DNA of 64,000 nucleotides from Streptomyces sp. V1I1. Lineage in GTDB: Bacteria > Actinomycetota > Actinomycetes > Streptomycetales > Streptomycetaceae. The position numbers were made by a program, and so were the translations under genes. Below are positions 1 through 10,100 of the stretch, piece by piece. Where the stretch lies: NCBI RefSeq assembly GCF_030817355.1, contig NZ_JAUSZH010000001.1, positions 1,922,001-1,986,000 of the forward strand, in the 5' to 3' direction. How positions within the stretch are numbered: position 1 is the stretch's first letter; every line of letters starts with the position of its first letter. The notes beneath the pieces were generated by a model. The model worked only from the letters and a program-made list of their open reading frames with translations, had not been told where the DNA came from and did no database searches.

Positions 1-3000
1 CGACTCCTCCTCCGGGGTGGAGGGAGCCCGGCCGCCGCCGACCACGTAGTCGGGCACGGGCAGGGCGCGCCGGTCGGGCTTGCCGTTGTCGGTCAGCGGC
101 ACGGCGGCGATGGGCACGATGGCGGCCGGGACCATGTACTCGGGCAAGGTCTCCCGCAGATGGCCGCGCAGGGCGGGCAGCAGCGCCGTGACGGCGGCGG
201 CGGCCGCGGGGTCGTTCGCCGGGGTGCGTCCGTCGGTGGCCGGCAGGTACGTGCCGGTGAGGGTGGTGCCGGCGGCCGGGCCGTCGCGCAGCACGATCAC
301 GTCGAGCAGGTCGACCGCGTCGGCCGACCAGGTCGGCACCGCGTCCCAGCCGTGCCGGGCGGCCCAGGCGCGGATCTCGGCGGGGTCGAGCGGGGGCAGT
401 TCGGGCGGCGCGGAGTCGTCGAGGCCGAGGGCGCGGGCTGCCGCGGCCTCCTCGGTGAGGCGGGCGTTCGGGATTCCGGTGATCCGCACCGCCGGCTCGG
501 ACCGGTCACGTAACCGGTCGGCGAGCCGGCCGAGGTCGCCCTCCCAGGTCAGGGTGGGGACGACGTCGAGCCGTCGCGGGGCGTCCGCCGGTGCCGTGCC
601 CGGCTTGTGCAGCACGACCTCGTAGCGGTGCCGGGTCAGCTCGTTGTGGTGGATGCCGTTCTTGGCGCGGATGTCGGCACCGGTCGCCCCGGCCCGGTCT
701 GCCCAGCGCAGGAACCACTCGGGGTCGACCACCAGTTCCTTCTCCAGCAGGACGGCCTGGTCGACCGTGGTGCGCAGTACGGCCGGTGCCGCATCGGGGT
801 GCTTCGTCCGCTGGACGCCCGTCTGGAGCGTGCGCAGGGAGGACGCCCGCCGGATGTCGCCGAGGACGATCCGGCCGCCCGGCGCGAGCAGTTCCCAGGC
901 GCCGTCCAGGACCCGGGCGAGGTAGCGCTCGTCGGGGAAGTACTGCACGACCGAGTTGAGCACCACGGTGTCGAATGTGCCCCGGGGCAGTCCGGTGAGG
1001 TCGTCGGCGGCCTGGCGGCGCAGCCGGACCCGGTCGGCCAGGCCGGCCCGGGTCACCTGGTCGCTGAGCCGGTCGATCACGGCCTGGGAGAAGTCGGTGG
1101 CCCAGTACTCCTCCACCCGGCCGGCGATGTGCGCGAGCAGGAGTCCGGTGCCGACGCCGAGTTCGAGGACGCGCTCGGGCGACCAGCACAGGACGCGTTC
1201 CACGGCGGCGTCGCGCCAGTCCCGCATCTCGTCGAGCGGGATCGGCTCGCCGGTGAAGGAGCTGCTCCAGCCGGTGAAGTCCTCACCGAATCCGTGTCCG
1301 TTGTCGTGGGAGTAGGCCTGGTCGTATACCTCCTGCCACTCCCCCACCTGTTCGTCGGCGTCGTCGTCGGGCCGCAGGGCGCCGGTGTCCGGGACGACGT
1401 AGGCGACCAGCCGCAGGTCACCGGGCCGGTCCTCGCGGGCGGTGACGATGGCTTGGCGGACGGCCGGGTGCCGGACCAGGGTGTGTTCGATCTCGCCGGG
1501 CTCGACGCGGAATCCGCGCAGCTTGACCTGGTTGTCGGCGCGGCCGAGGAAGCAGATGTTGCCGTCCGGGAAGAAACTGGCGCGGTCGCCGGTGCGGTAC
1601 AGCCTGTCGCCCTCACGCGCGCTGAACGGGTCGCGGACGAAACGTTCCGCGGTCAGCTCGGGCCGGTTGACGTAGCCGACGCAGAGGCAGTCCCCGCCGA
1701 TGTACAGGTCGCCCTCGACGCCGACGGGGCACGGCTCCATGTTCTCGTCGAGCACGTAGTAGCGGGCGTTGTCGATGGGACGGCCGTACGGAATGCTGCG
1801 CCAGGCCGGGTCGATCTCCCGGACCCGGAAGTAGTTGGACCACACCGTCGCCTCGGTGGCACCGCCGAGGCTGACGATCTCCGCGCCGGTGAACACCCGG
1901 CGGACCTCGTCGGGCAGCGACAGCGGGGTGTAGTCGCCGGAGAGGAACACCAGGCGCAGGTCGTCGGTGCCCTCGTACCCGCCGTCCTCCGTGAGCAAGG
2001 AGGCGACCTGGTTGAGGGTGGTGGGCACCGAGTCCCAGAAGGTGATCGGTTCCGTGAGCAGGACGTCCAGGAGCAGCTGGGGGTCTCGCTGCTGGACGGC
2101 GTCCGCGATGTAGACGCCGCCGCCGCAGCCGAGCAGGCCGAAGACGTCGAAGACGGAGAGGTCGAAGCCGAGCGACGTGACGCACAGGGCGACGTCGTCG
2201 GGGCCGAACGCGAAAGTGCGGTAGCACCAGTCGAGCAGGTTGTGCACCGGGCGGTGGGTGACCGCGACGCCCTTCGGCTTCCCGGTGCTGCCGGAGGTGA
2301 AGATGATGTACGCCGTGTTGTCCGGGCCCGCGGCCGGTTCCGGATCGTGGTCGGGGCCGGGCGACCGGGCGTCGGTGAGCTCGACGAGGCGGACGCCGTC
2401 CGGCAGGGCCCAGCGTTCGGTGTCCGGCGTGGACAGCACGAGGGAGCACCCGGCGTCGGCGAGCATGCCGGCCACGCGGTCGGCGGGCAGCGCCGGTTCG
2501 AGCGGCAGATAGGCGCCGCCCGCCTTGAGCACGCCCAGGACGGCGGCGATCATGACCGGGCCGCGGGGGACGCCGACGCCGACGACGGTCTCCGGGCCGA
2601 CGCCGCGTTCCTTGAGGTCCCAGGCGACGCGGTTCGCCCACCGGTTCAGCTCGCCGTACGTCATGGTGCCGCCGGCCCAGCGCAGGGCGGTGGCGTCCGG
2701 GCGGCGTGCGGCCTGCTCCTCGAAGAGCAGGTGGACCGGTCCCGGACAGTGGACCGGGCGGGCGGTGTCGTTCCACTCGACGAGGATCTTCCGGCGTTCG
2801 GCGGCGTCGAGAGTGCCGCCGGACCGACCGGGCCCGGCCTCGCCCGCTGCGCCGACGGGGGTCCTCGGGTCGGCCACGACCTCCTCGACGACGGCCACGA
2901 ACCGTGCCGCGATCTCCTCCACCGTGGAGCGGTCGAAGAGGTCGGTGGCGTACTCGATCTCACCGACGACGGAGCCGGTGGACTCGTCCGGCGCCAGGTT

Positions 3001-4155
3001 GAAGAACAGGTCGAACTTCGCGCTGCCGGTGGGCAGCGGTTCCATCGTCACGGTGAGACCCGGCAGGTCCAAGTGCGGTGGGGTGTTGTTCTGCCACGCC
3101 AGCACGACCTGGAACAGGGGGTGATGCGCGGTCGACCGTTCCGGCCGCAACAGCTCTACGAGCCGCTCGAACGGCACGTCCTGATGATCATAGGCGGCAA
3201 GCGCCTTCTTCCGTACCTGTTCCAGCACCCACTCGAAAGGCTGGTCCGCGGTCACCTGCACGCGCAGCGTCCAGGTATTGACGAAGAACCCCACGAGTTC
3301 ATTCAGTGCCTCCTCCGTACGGCCCGCAATCGGCGAGCCGACGGTCACATCCTTGCCTCCTCCCAGCCGATGCAGCAACGTCACCAAGGCGGCCTGGAGC
3401 ACGATCGACGTCGTGACGCCATGGGTTTGCGCCAACTTTTCGACCCCGGCGCGCAGTTCGGCGGGCAACCCGACCGGAACCGATCCGCCCCGGAAACTCG
3501 CCACCTCGGGACGGGGCCGGTCCAGGGGCAGGGGAAGAGGCTTGGACACACCAGCCAGTTCCTCGCGCCAATAGGCGCTCTGCACCGCGACAACGCTGTC
3601 CGGATCCTTTTCGTCGCCCAGCATTTCGTGCTGCCACAGCGCGTAGTCCGAGTACTGCACGGGCAGTTCGGACCAGTCCGGTGCCGTGCCGGTCACCCGG
3701 GCCCGGTAGGCCGTCGACACGTCACGTGCCAGCGGGGCCAGCGAGCCGCCGTCGCCGGCGATGTGGTGGATCACCAGGACGACCAGGAATTCCTCGTCGC
3801 CGCTCTGGAGGACGCAGCCGCGCAGCGGCACGTCCGTCGACAGGTCGATCCAGCTGCCGCTCACCGACGCCACCACGCCGGGTATCCGCTCGGGGGCCAC
3901 CCGGCCCCAGTCCTGCCAGGGCAGTTCGATCTCGTCAGGGTCGAGAACACGCTGGTACGGCTGGCCGTCGGTCTCCGCGAAGACGGTACGCAGGACCTCG
4001 TGGCGGATCATCACGTCACGGAAAGCCGCCCGCAGCGCGACCGTGTCGAGCGGGCCGTGGCAACGCAGGAGCAGCGGGATGTTGTAGGTGGAGGAAGGGC
4101 CTTCGAAGCGGTTGATGAACCACATTCGCCGCTGCGCGTACGACAGGGGGGTCAT
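1..4155 (-). CDS. NRPS, C-A domains with embedded N-methyltransferase (3' end outside window)
   Basis: The protein starts at the ATG at 4155, just after the stop of the upstream synthetase (8 bases between), with AGGTAGGA ahead of it. It is open to base 1, giving 1385 residues. Order: condensation domain (start SYAQRRMWF; HHIAGDG near residue 130), adenylation domain (TSGSTGKPKG near 620; FDLSVFDVFG near 663; GRADNQVKLRGFRVEP near 875), a SAM methyltransferase inserted before the A-domain tail (LELGVGTGLLL near 1000), then the NGKPDR tail near 1355. A T domain should follow left of the window. Pocket residues read by hand are D-L-F-D-F-S-L-V-W-K, closest to cysteine pockets (DLYNLSLIWK) but with Asp where Cys pockets have Asn. 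An embedded methyltransferase in this position normally N-methylates the activated residue. Because it begins with a C domain, it takes the peptide from the T domain of the preceding synthetase. Most likely role: N-methyl-Cys-like module of a quinoxaline-type depsipeptide (inference). Confidence 0.93.
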   Translation of the reverse strand, partial: MTPLSYAQRRMWFINRFEGPSSTYNIPLLLRCHGPLDTVALRAAFRDVMIRHEVLRTVFAETDGQPYQRVLDPDEIELPWQDWGRVAPERIPGVVASVSGSWIDLSTDVPLRGCVLQSGDEEFLVVLVIHHIAGDGGSLAPLARDVSTAYRARVTGTAPDWSELPVQYSDYALWQHEMLGDEKDPDSVVAVQSAYWREELAGVSKPLPLPLDRPRPEVASFRGGSVPVGLPAELRAGVEKLAQTHGVTTSIVLQAALVTLLHRLGGGKDVTVGSPIAGRTEEALNELVGFFVNTWTLRVQVTADQPFEWVLEQVRKKALAAYDHQDVPFERLVELLRPERSTAHHPLFQVVLAWQNNTPPHLDLPGLTVTMEPLPTGSAKFDLFFNLAPDESTGSVVGEIEYATDLFDRSTVEEIAARFVAVVEEVVADPRTPVGAAGEAGPGRSGGTLDAAERRKILVEWNDTARPVHCPGPVHLLFEEQAARRPDATALRWAGGTMTYGELNRWANRVAWDLKERGVGPETVVGVGVPRGPVMIAAVLGVLKAGGAYLPLEPALPADRVAGMLADAGCSLVLSTPDTERWALPDGVRLVELTDARSPGPDHDPEPAAGPDNTAYIIFTSGSTGKPKGVAVTHRPVHNLLDWCYRTFAFGPDDVALCVTSLGFDLSVFDVFGLLGCGGGVYIADAVQQRDPQLLLDVLLTEPITFWDSVPTTLNQVASLLTEDGGYEGTDDLRLVFLSGDYTPLSLPDEVRRVFTGAEIVSLGGATEATVWSNYFRVREIDPAWRSIPYGRPIDNARYYVLDENMEPCPVGVEGDLYIGGDCLCVGYVNRPELTAERFVRDPFSAREGDRLYRTGDRASFFPDGNICFLGRADNQVKLRGFRVEPGEIEHTLVRHPAVRQAIVTAREDRPGDLRLVAYVVPDTGALRPDDDADEQVGEWQEVYDQAYSHDNGHGFGEDFTGWSSSFTGEPIPLDEMRDWRDAAVERVLCWSPERVLELGVGTGLLLAHIAGRVEEYWATDFSQAVIDRLSDQVTRAGLADRVRLRRQAADDLTGLPRGTFDTVVLNSVVQYFPDERYLARVLDGAWELLAPGGRIVLGDIRRASSLRTLQTGVQRTKHPDAAPAVLRTTVDQAVLLEKELVVDPEWFLRWADRAGATGADIRAKNGIHHNELTRHRYEVVLHKPGTAPADAPRRLDVVPTLTWEGDLGRLADRLRDRSEPAVRITGIPNARLTEEAAAARALGLDDSAPPELPPLDPAEIRAWAARHGWDAVPTWSADAVDLLDVIVLRDGPAAGTTLTGTYLPATDGRTPANDPAAAAAVTALLPALRGHLRETLPEYMVPAAIVPIAAVPLTDNGKPDRRALPVPDYVVGGGRAPSTPEEES

Positions 4156-4163
4156 GGTGTTTC

Positions 4164-7100
4164 CTACCTTTCGGTCATTCTCCGCAGCGGCATTCGGGTG
4201 GAGGCCGACATCTCGTTCCAGCGGTCGGTCAGTTCGGCGACGGTCGGGGCGGTGAACAGAACGCGCATTGGGATTTCCACGCCCATTTCGGCGCGTACCC
4301 GGGCCACCAGTCGGGTGGCCATCAGTGAATGGCCGCCCAGGACGAAGAAGTCGTCGTCGAGACCGATCCGCTCGGCGCCCAGGACCTCGGCGAACAGCGC
4401 GCACAGCGCCTGTTCCCGGGGCGAGCGCGGAGCCCGGTACTCGTCCCCGCCGAACTCCGGGCGGGGCAGGGCGGAACGGTCGAGTTTGCCGTTGGGCGTC
4501 AGCGGCAGTTCCGTGAGCGTCACGAACGCGGCCGGGATCATATAGGCCGGCAACCGCTCTCCGACCGCCTCCCGCAGGAGTTCCGTGGTGGGCGGCTCGG
4601 TGCCGGTCTCCGGGACCACGTACGCCACCAGCCGGCGGTCGCCCGGCCGGTCCTCACGGTCGATGACGACCGCCCGGCGGACCGCGGGGTGGCGGGTCAG
4701 GGTGTGCTCGATCTCGGCGGGCTCGATCCGGAAGCCGCGCAGTTTGATTTGGTGGTCGGAGCGGCCGAGGTACTCCACCTCACCTGTGACCGTCCAGCGG
4801 GCGAGATCCCCGCTGCGGTACATCCGCTCGCCCGGTGGCCCGAACGGGCAGGCCACGAACCGCTCCGCGGTCATGCCCGGCCTGTCGTGGTAGCCGCGGG
4901 CCAGGCCCTCGCCGGCGATCCAGAGGTCACCGGCAGCGCCGGGCGGCACCGGGCGCAGTGTGCGGTCCAGTACGAGGATCCGGGTGCCGGCGACCGGGCC
5001 GCCGACCGAGGGAGGCATGCCGCAGTGGCCGGGGAGCAGACGGGCGGCGGTGGCGTAGACGGTGGTCTCGGTCGGGCCGTAGAGGTTGGTGACCTCGGTG
5101 GCGTGCCGGCACAGGGTTTCGGCGAGCGCCAGGGGCAGGGCCTCGCCGGTGGAGATCACCCGCAGCCCGGTCAGACAGGCCGGCGCGTGGGTGACCAGGC
5201 TCTGCCAGAGCGCGGGGGTGGCCTGCATGACGGTGACGCCGGACCGTTCGACGAGGTCGAGCAGTGCCGTCGGCTGGGTGATGTCGTCCTTGCCGGCCAG
5301 TACCACCCGCCCGCCGGCGAGCAGGGGCAGGAAGAGTTCCAGCGCGGCGATGTCGAACGCGACGGTGGCGCAGGCCAGCAGCCGGTCGTCCGGCGTGAAG
5401 GAGAATCGATCCTGCATACCGGTCAGCAGGATCGCCAGCGCACCGTGCCGGACCACCACGCCCTTGGGTGTGCCAGTGGAGCCGGAGGTGTAGATGACGT
5501 AGGCGGCGTGGTCGGCGCCGACCGGAACGCGCGGGCCGTGGGCAGGGTGGGGGGACCGGTCGGACAGGTCCACCCCGGCCAGCCGTTCCTCGTCGAGGAC
5601 CAGCACCGGTGCGCTGTCCTCGACCACGGCCCGCACCCGGGCGGCCGGATACTCCGGATCCACCGGCACATACGTGCCGCCGGCCTTCCACACGGCCAGC
5701 AGGGCCACCACCAGGTCGGCCGAACGGGGCAGCAGCACCACGACCCGGGACTCCGGGCCCACACCCTGTCCGGCCAGCCAGTGCGCCAGCCGGCCGGCCC
5801 GTTCGTCCAGCTCCCGGAAGGTCAGCCGGTGCCCGCGGAACTCGACGCAGACCGTGTCCGGCGTCGCCGCCGCCCGCGCCGCGATCAGCTCGGGGACGGT
5901 CCGCTCGGGGGGCGGGACCGTGGTGTCGTTCCAGCCGTGCAGCACCTGTTCACGTTCGGCGTCGGACAGCACGTCGAGCGCGCCGACGGTGGTCCGCGGA
6001 CCGGCGGCGATCTGCCGCAGCACCCGCACCAGCCGGTCGGCGAGCGCCTCCACGGCGGTCTGCTCGAATGCGTTGCGCCGGTACTGGAAGGAGATCCGCA
6101 ACAGCGGGTCGGCCGCCGCGATCACGGTCAGCGGGTAGTGCGGCGGGGCGTACGGGCGGATACCGCTCACCACCGGTTGCGCCGACGCGGCGGCCGCCGA
6201 GCGGCCGGACCGGTCGACGGGGAACGACTCGAACACCACCAGCGTGTCGAACAGCGAGTTCAGCCCGGTCGCTCGCTGGATGTCGGCGAGCCCCAGATGG
6301 TGATGGTCCAACAGCCTCGCCTGGGCGTCCTGGAGCCGGCCGAGCACCTCCGGGACCGGGTCGGCCGGCGTGCATCGCACCCGCACGGGCACCGTGTTGA
6401 TGAACAGGCCGATCATGGTGTCCGCGCCCGGCAGCCCGGAGGGCCGGCCCGCGACCGTGGCGCCGAACAGCACGTCCTCGCGGCCGGTGAGCTGCGCGAG
6501 CACCATGGCCCAGGCGCCCTGCACCAGGGTGTTGGGGGTGACGCCCCACTCCGCGGCCCGGCGCGCCAGCATGGTGGTGTCCTCGCCGGTGAGCGGCACG
6601 TCGATCTGCCCGCTGCCGCTGCCGGCCGGCCGGGCCCCGGGCGTCGTGGGGGCCAGCAGGGTCGGCTCGGCCACACCGGCGAGTTCCTCGGCCCACGCGC
6701 GGGCGGAGCGTGCCGTGTCCTGCCGTGACAGCCAGCTCAGGAAGTCCCGGTAGCCGTGCGGGCGCGCCGGCGCGGTGTCGACGCCGTCGGCCCCGTATAG
6801 CTGCATCAGCTCGCGCTCGACGAGCGGCACCGACCAGCCGTCGAGCAGCACGTGGTGGGCGGTGAGGGCCAGTTCGGCGTGTTGGGGGCCGAGCGTGACG
6901 AGGGTCAGGCGCAGCAGCGGCGGGCTCTCCGGGCGGAAGCGGGTGTCCCGCTCCTCGGCGAGGATCTCCTCCAGCCGGGTGGCGGCGTCGGCCTCGCCGG
7001 TGAGGTCGAGGTGCCGCCAGGGCAGCGGGACGTCGTCCACGACGACCTGCACGGGCTCACCGGTGGCGCTCGGCCGGAACGCGACCCGCAGGTTCGGGTG

Positions 7101-10100
7101 CCGGTCGAGCAGGGCCTGGCCCGCGGCCCGCAGGCGCGCCGGGTCCACCGCGCCTTCGAGCCGGAACACGAACTGCGTCTGGTACGCCTCGGATGCGCTC
7201 TGCGCGAGCATCGTGTGATACAGCAGCCCGTCCTGCAACGGCGTGAGCGGCCATACGTCGCTGACGCGCCCGAAGCGCTGTTGCCAGCCGTCCAGTTCCT
7301 CCTGGCCGACGGTGACCAGCGGGACGTCGGACGGGGTCAGTCCCCGCCCGCCGGACGCGACCAGGCTCCGCAGGCCGCGCAGTGCGGCGCACCAGGTGCC
7401 GGACAGGGCGCGGACCTCGTCGGCGGTCAGCACTCCGGTGGCGAAGGTGAACAGGGCGGTGAGGCGCGCGTCGTCGCCGGTGCCGGTCACCAGGGCGTTC
7501 AGTTCGAGCGCGCTGGGCGCCGGCATGTCCGCGGCGGGTGCGGCGACCAACTCGGCGCATTCGGGCGCCGGGGTCCATCCGGAGCCGTGGGTGGGGTCCT
7601 CGCCGGGCGCCGGCTCCGGGCGTTCGAAGGTGAAACGGCCCAGGAAGTTGAATCCGATGTCGTCCGCCGGATACGGGCTCAGCAGCGCCGCGGTGTCGTC
7701 GTTGAGGTAGCGCAGCAGGGTGTAGCCGATGCCCTGGTCGGGCAGGGCTCGCCGCTGCTCCTTCACCCGCTTGAGGGCGTCACCGGCGGCGGCTCCTCCG
7801 GTGATCGCGGCGTCGACGTCGATCCCCGAGACGTCGATGCGTACGGGGGTGACCGTGGTGAACCAGCCGGCCGTGCGGGACAGGTCCGCGCCCGGCACCA
7901 GCTCCTCCTGCCGGCCGTGCCCTTCCAGCCGTACGACCGTCGTGCCGTCGGTGAGACCCTGCCGTTCCCGGGCCAGCGCGAGGACGAGGGCGGTGAGCAG
8001 GACCTCGTCCGCGCCGCTGCGGTAGGCCGCGGGGACGGAGGTCAGTATCGCGTCCGTGAGGTCGGCCGGGAGCTCCACCCGGACGGTGTCCGTGGTGGAG
8101 GTGAGGTCTCGCCCGGGGTCAAGCGGCCGGGAGCCCACGGGTGCCACGGGTGCCTCGAGCAGGTCGCGCCACAACGACGCCTCCGCCACCCGTCCGGGGC
8201 GGGCCGCCTCGTCGGCCAGGGCGTGCAGCCATCGGCGCAGGGAGGTGCCCACCCGCGGCAACGCGGGGGGCTGGCCTTCCTGGACCTGGCGCCAGGCCGC
8301 GGCCAGGTCGGGCAGCAGCACCCGCCAGGACATGCCGTCCACGACCAGGTGGTGGGCCACGACCAGCAGCCGTCCGGGCCCGCCCGCGGCCCCCGGGAAC
8401 CAGACCAGCCGGAGCATCCGCCCGGCCCGGGCGTCGATGTGCCGTACGGCCTCGGCGGCCTTTGCGCGCAGCAGGGTCTGCCACTCCTCGCCGCCCCAGT
8501 CCCCGGGGCAGTCGACCCGGTCGACGAGTCCGCCGGCGTCCGGAGTGCCGGGTGGCTGCACCAACAGGCCGTCGTCCGTCAGCCGTGAGCGCAGGACGTC
8601 GTGCCGGTCGAGGACGGCGCGCACGGCCGCGGTGAGGCCGGGGAGGTCGACGGCTGCGGGCAGTTCCAGTACCAGCCACTGGGCGAGGCGGTCCAGGCCG
8701 GGGCCTCGCTCGGCGTACAGCCGGGCCATGGGGGGCAGCGGCAGCAGACCGACGCCCCCGCCCTCGAGCTCGGCGAGGGCCACCGGTGCGGTGTCGCGGG
8801 TCGCGGCCTGCGCGAGCGCGGCGACGGTGCGGCACTCGAACACGGTGCGCGGGGTGAGCGCGAGACCGCCGGCGCGGGCTCGGCCCACCACCTGGATCGC
8901 CCGGATGCTGTCGCCGCCCAGAGTGAAGAAGTCGTCGTCGACTCCGATGTGGCTCAGGCCGAGCACCTCGGCGAACGCGGCGGCCAGGAGGCTCTCGTCA
9001 CCGGTCCGGGGCGGCCGGTGGGCACGGCCGGTGACCTCCGGCTCGGGCAGCCCGGCCCGGTCCAGCTTGCCGTTCGCGGTCAACGGCATCCGGTCCAGCG
9101 CGACGAAGGCGGCGGGCACCAGGTGGGCGGGCAGCCGGGCCGCGACGAAGCCCCGCAGCTCGGCGATGTCCAGGCCGGCGTGCAGGTCCCATTCGGTGCC
9201 GGTCCCGCCGTTGCCGTCGGAGGTGGCCGGGACGACGTAGGCGACGAGCTGCGCGGCTCCGTCCGCGGCTCGGCCGGGCCGGGCGACGACGGCCGCCCTG
9301 AGCACTCCCGGGTGGTCGGTCAGCGTGTCCTCTATCTCCTGCGGCTCGACCCGGAAACCGCGGATCTTCACCTGGTGGTCGGCGCGGCCGGCGAACTCCA
9401 GTTCGCCGTCGGTGTTCCAGCGCGCCAGGTCGCCGGTCCGGTACATGCGCCGCCCGGGTTCCCCGAACGGGCAGGCCACGAAGCGCTCGGCGGTCAGGGC
9501 CCGACGGTCGTAGTAGCCCCGGGCGAGTCCGGCGCCCGCGATGTAGAGGTCGCCGAAGACGCCGGGCGGCAGCGGTCGCAGCCGGCTGTCGAGGACGTAG
9601 AGCGCGGTGTTCCAGATCGGGGTGCCGATCGGTATCGTCCGCGCCCCGGGCCGGTACTGCCACGCGGTGACGTCCACGGCTGCCTCGGTCGGCCCGTACA
9701 GGTTGTGCAGCGGCACGCCGAAGGTCCGGTGGAACCGCGCGGCCAGCTCGGCCGGCAGCGCCTCTCCGCTGCACACGACGCGGCGCAGACCGGTGCACGC
9801 GGCAGCCGTCTCCTCGGTGACGAACTCGGCCAGCATCGACGGGACGAAGTGCGCGGTCGTGACGCCGGCCCGCCGGATCACCTCGGCCAGATAGTCCGGG
9901 TCGCGGTGCCCGTCCGGCCGGGCGACCACCAGGGTGGCGCCGGTGATCAGCGGCCAGAAGAACTCCCAGACGGACACGTCGAACGAGGCGGACGTCTTCT
10001 GCAGGACCCGGTCGGAACCGTCGAGCCGGAAGCGATCCTGCATCCAGAGCAGCCGGTTGACGATCGCCGCGTGCGTGACGACGGCGCCCTTGGGCCGTCC

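Noticed and set aside
607..4545. 1312-codon open frame on the plus strand
   Set aside because: It is antisense to the NRPS gene, whose frame has clear domain motifs throughout. The antisense frame is open only because of high third-position GC.
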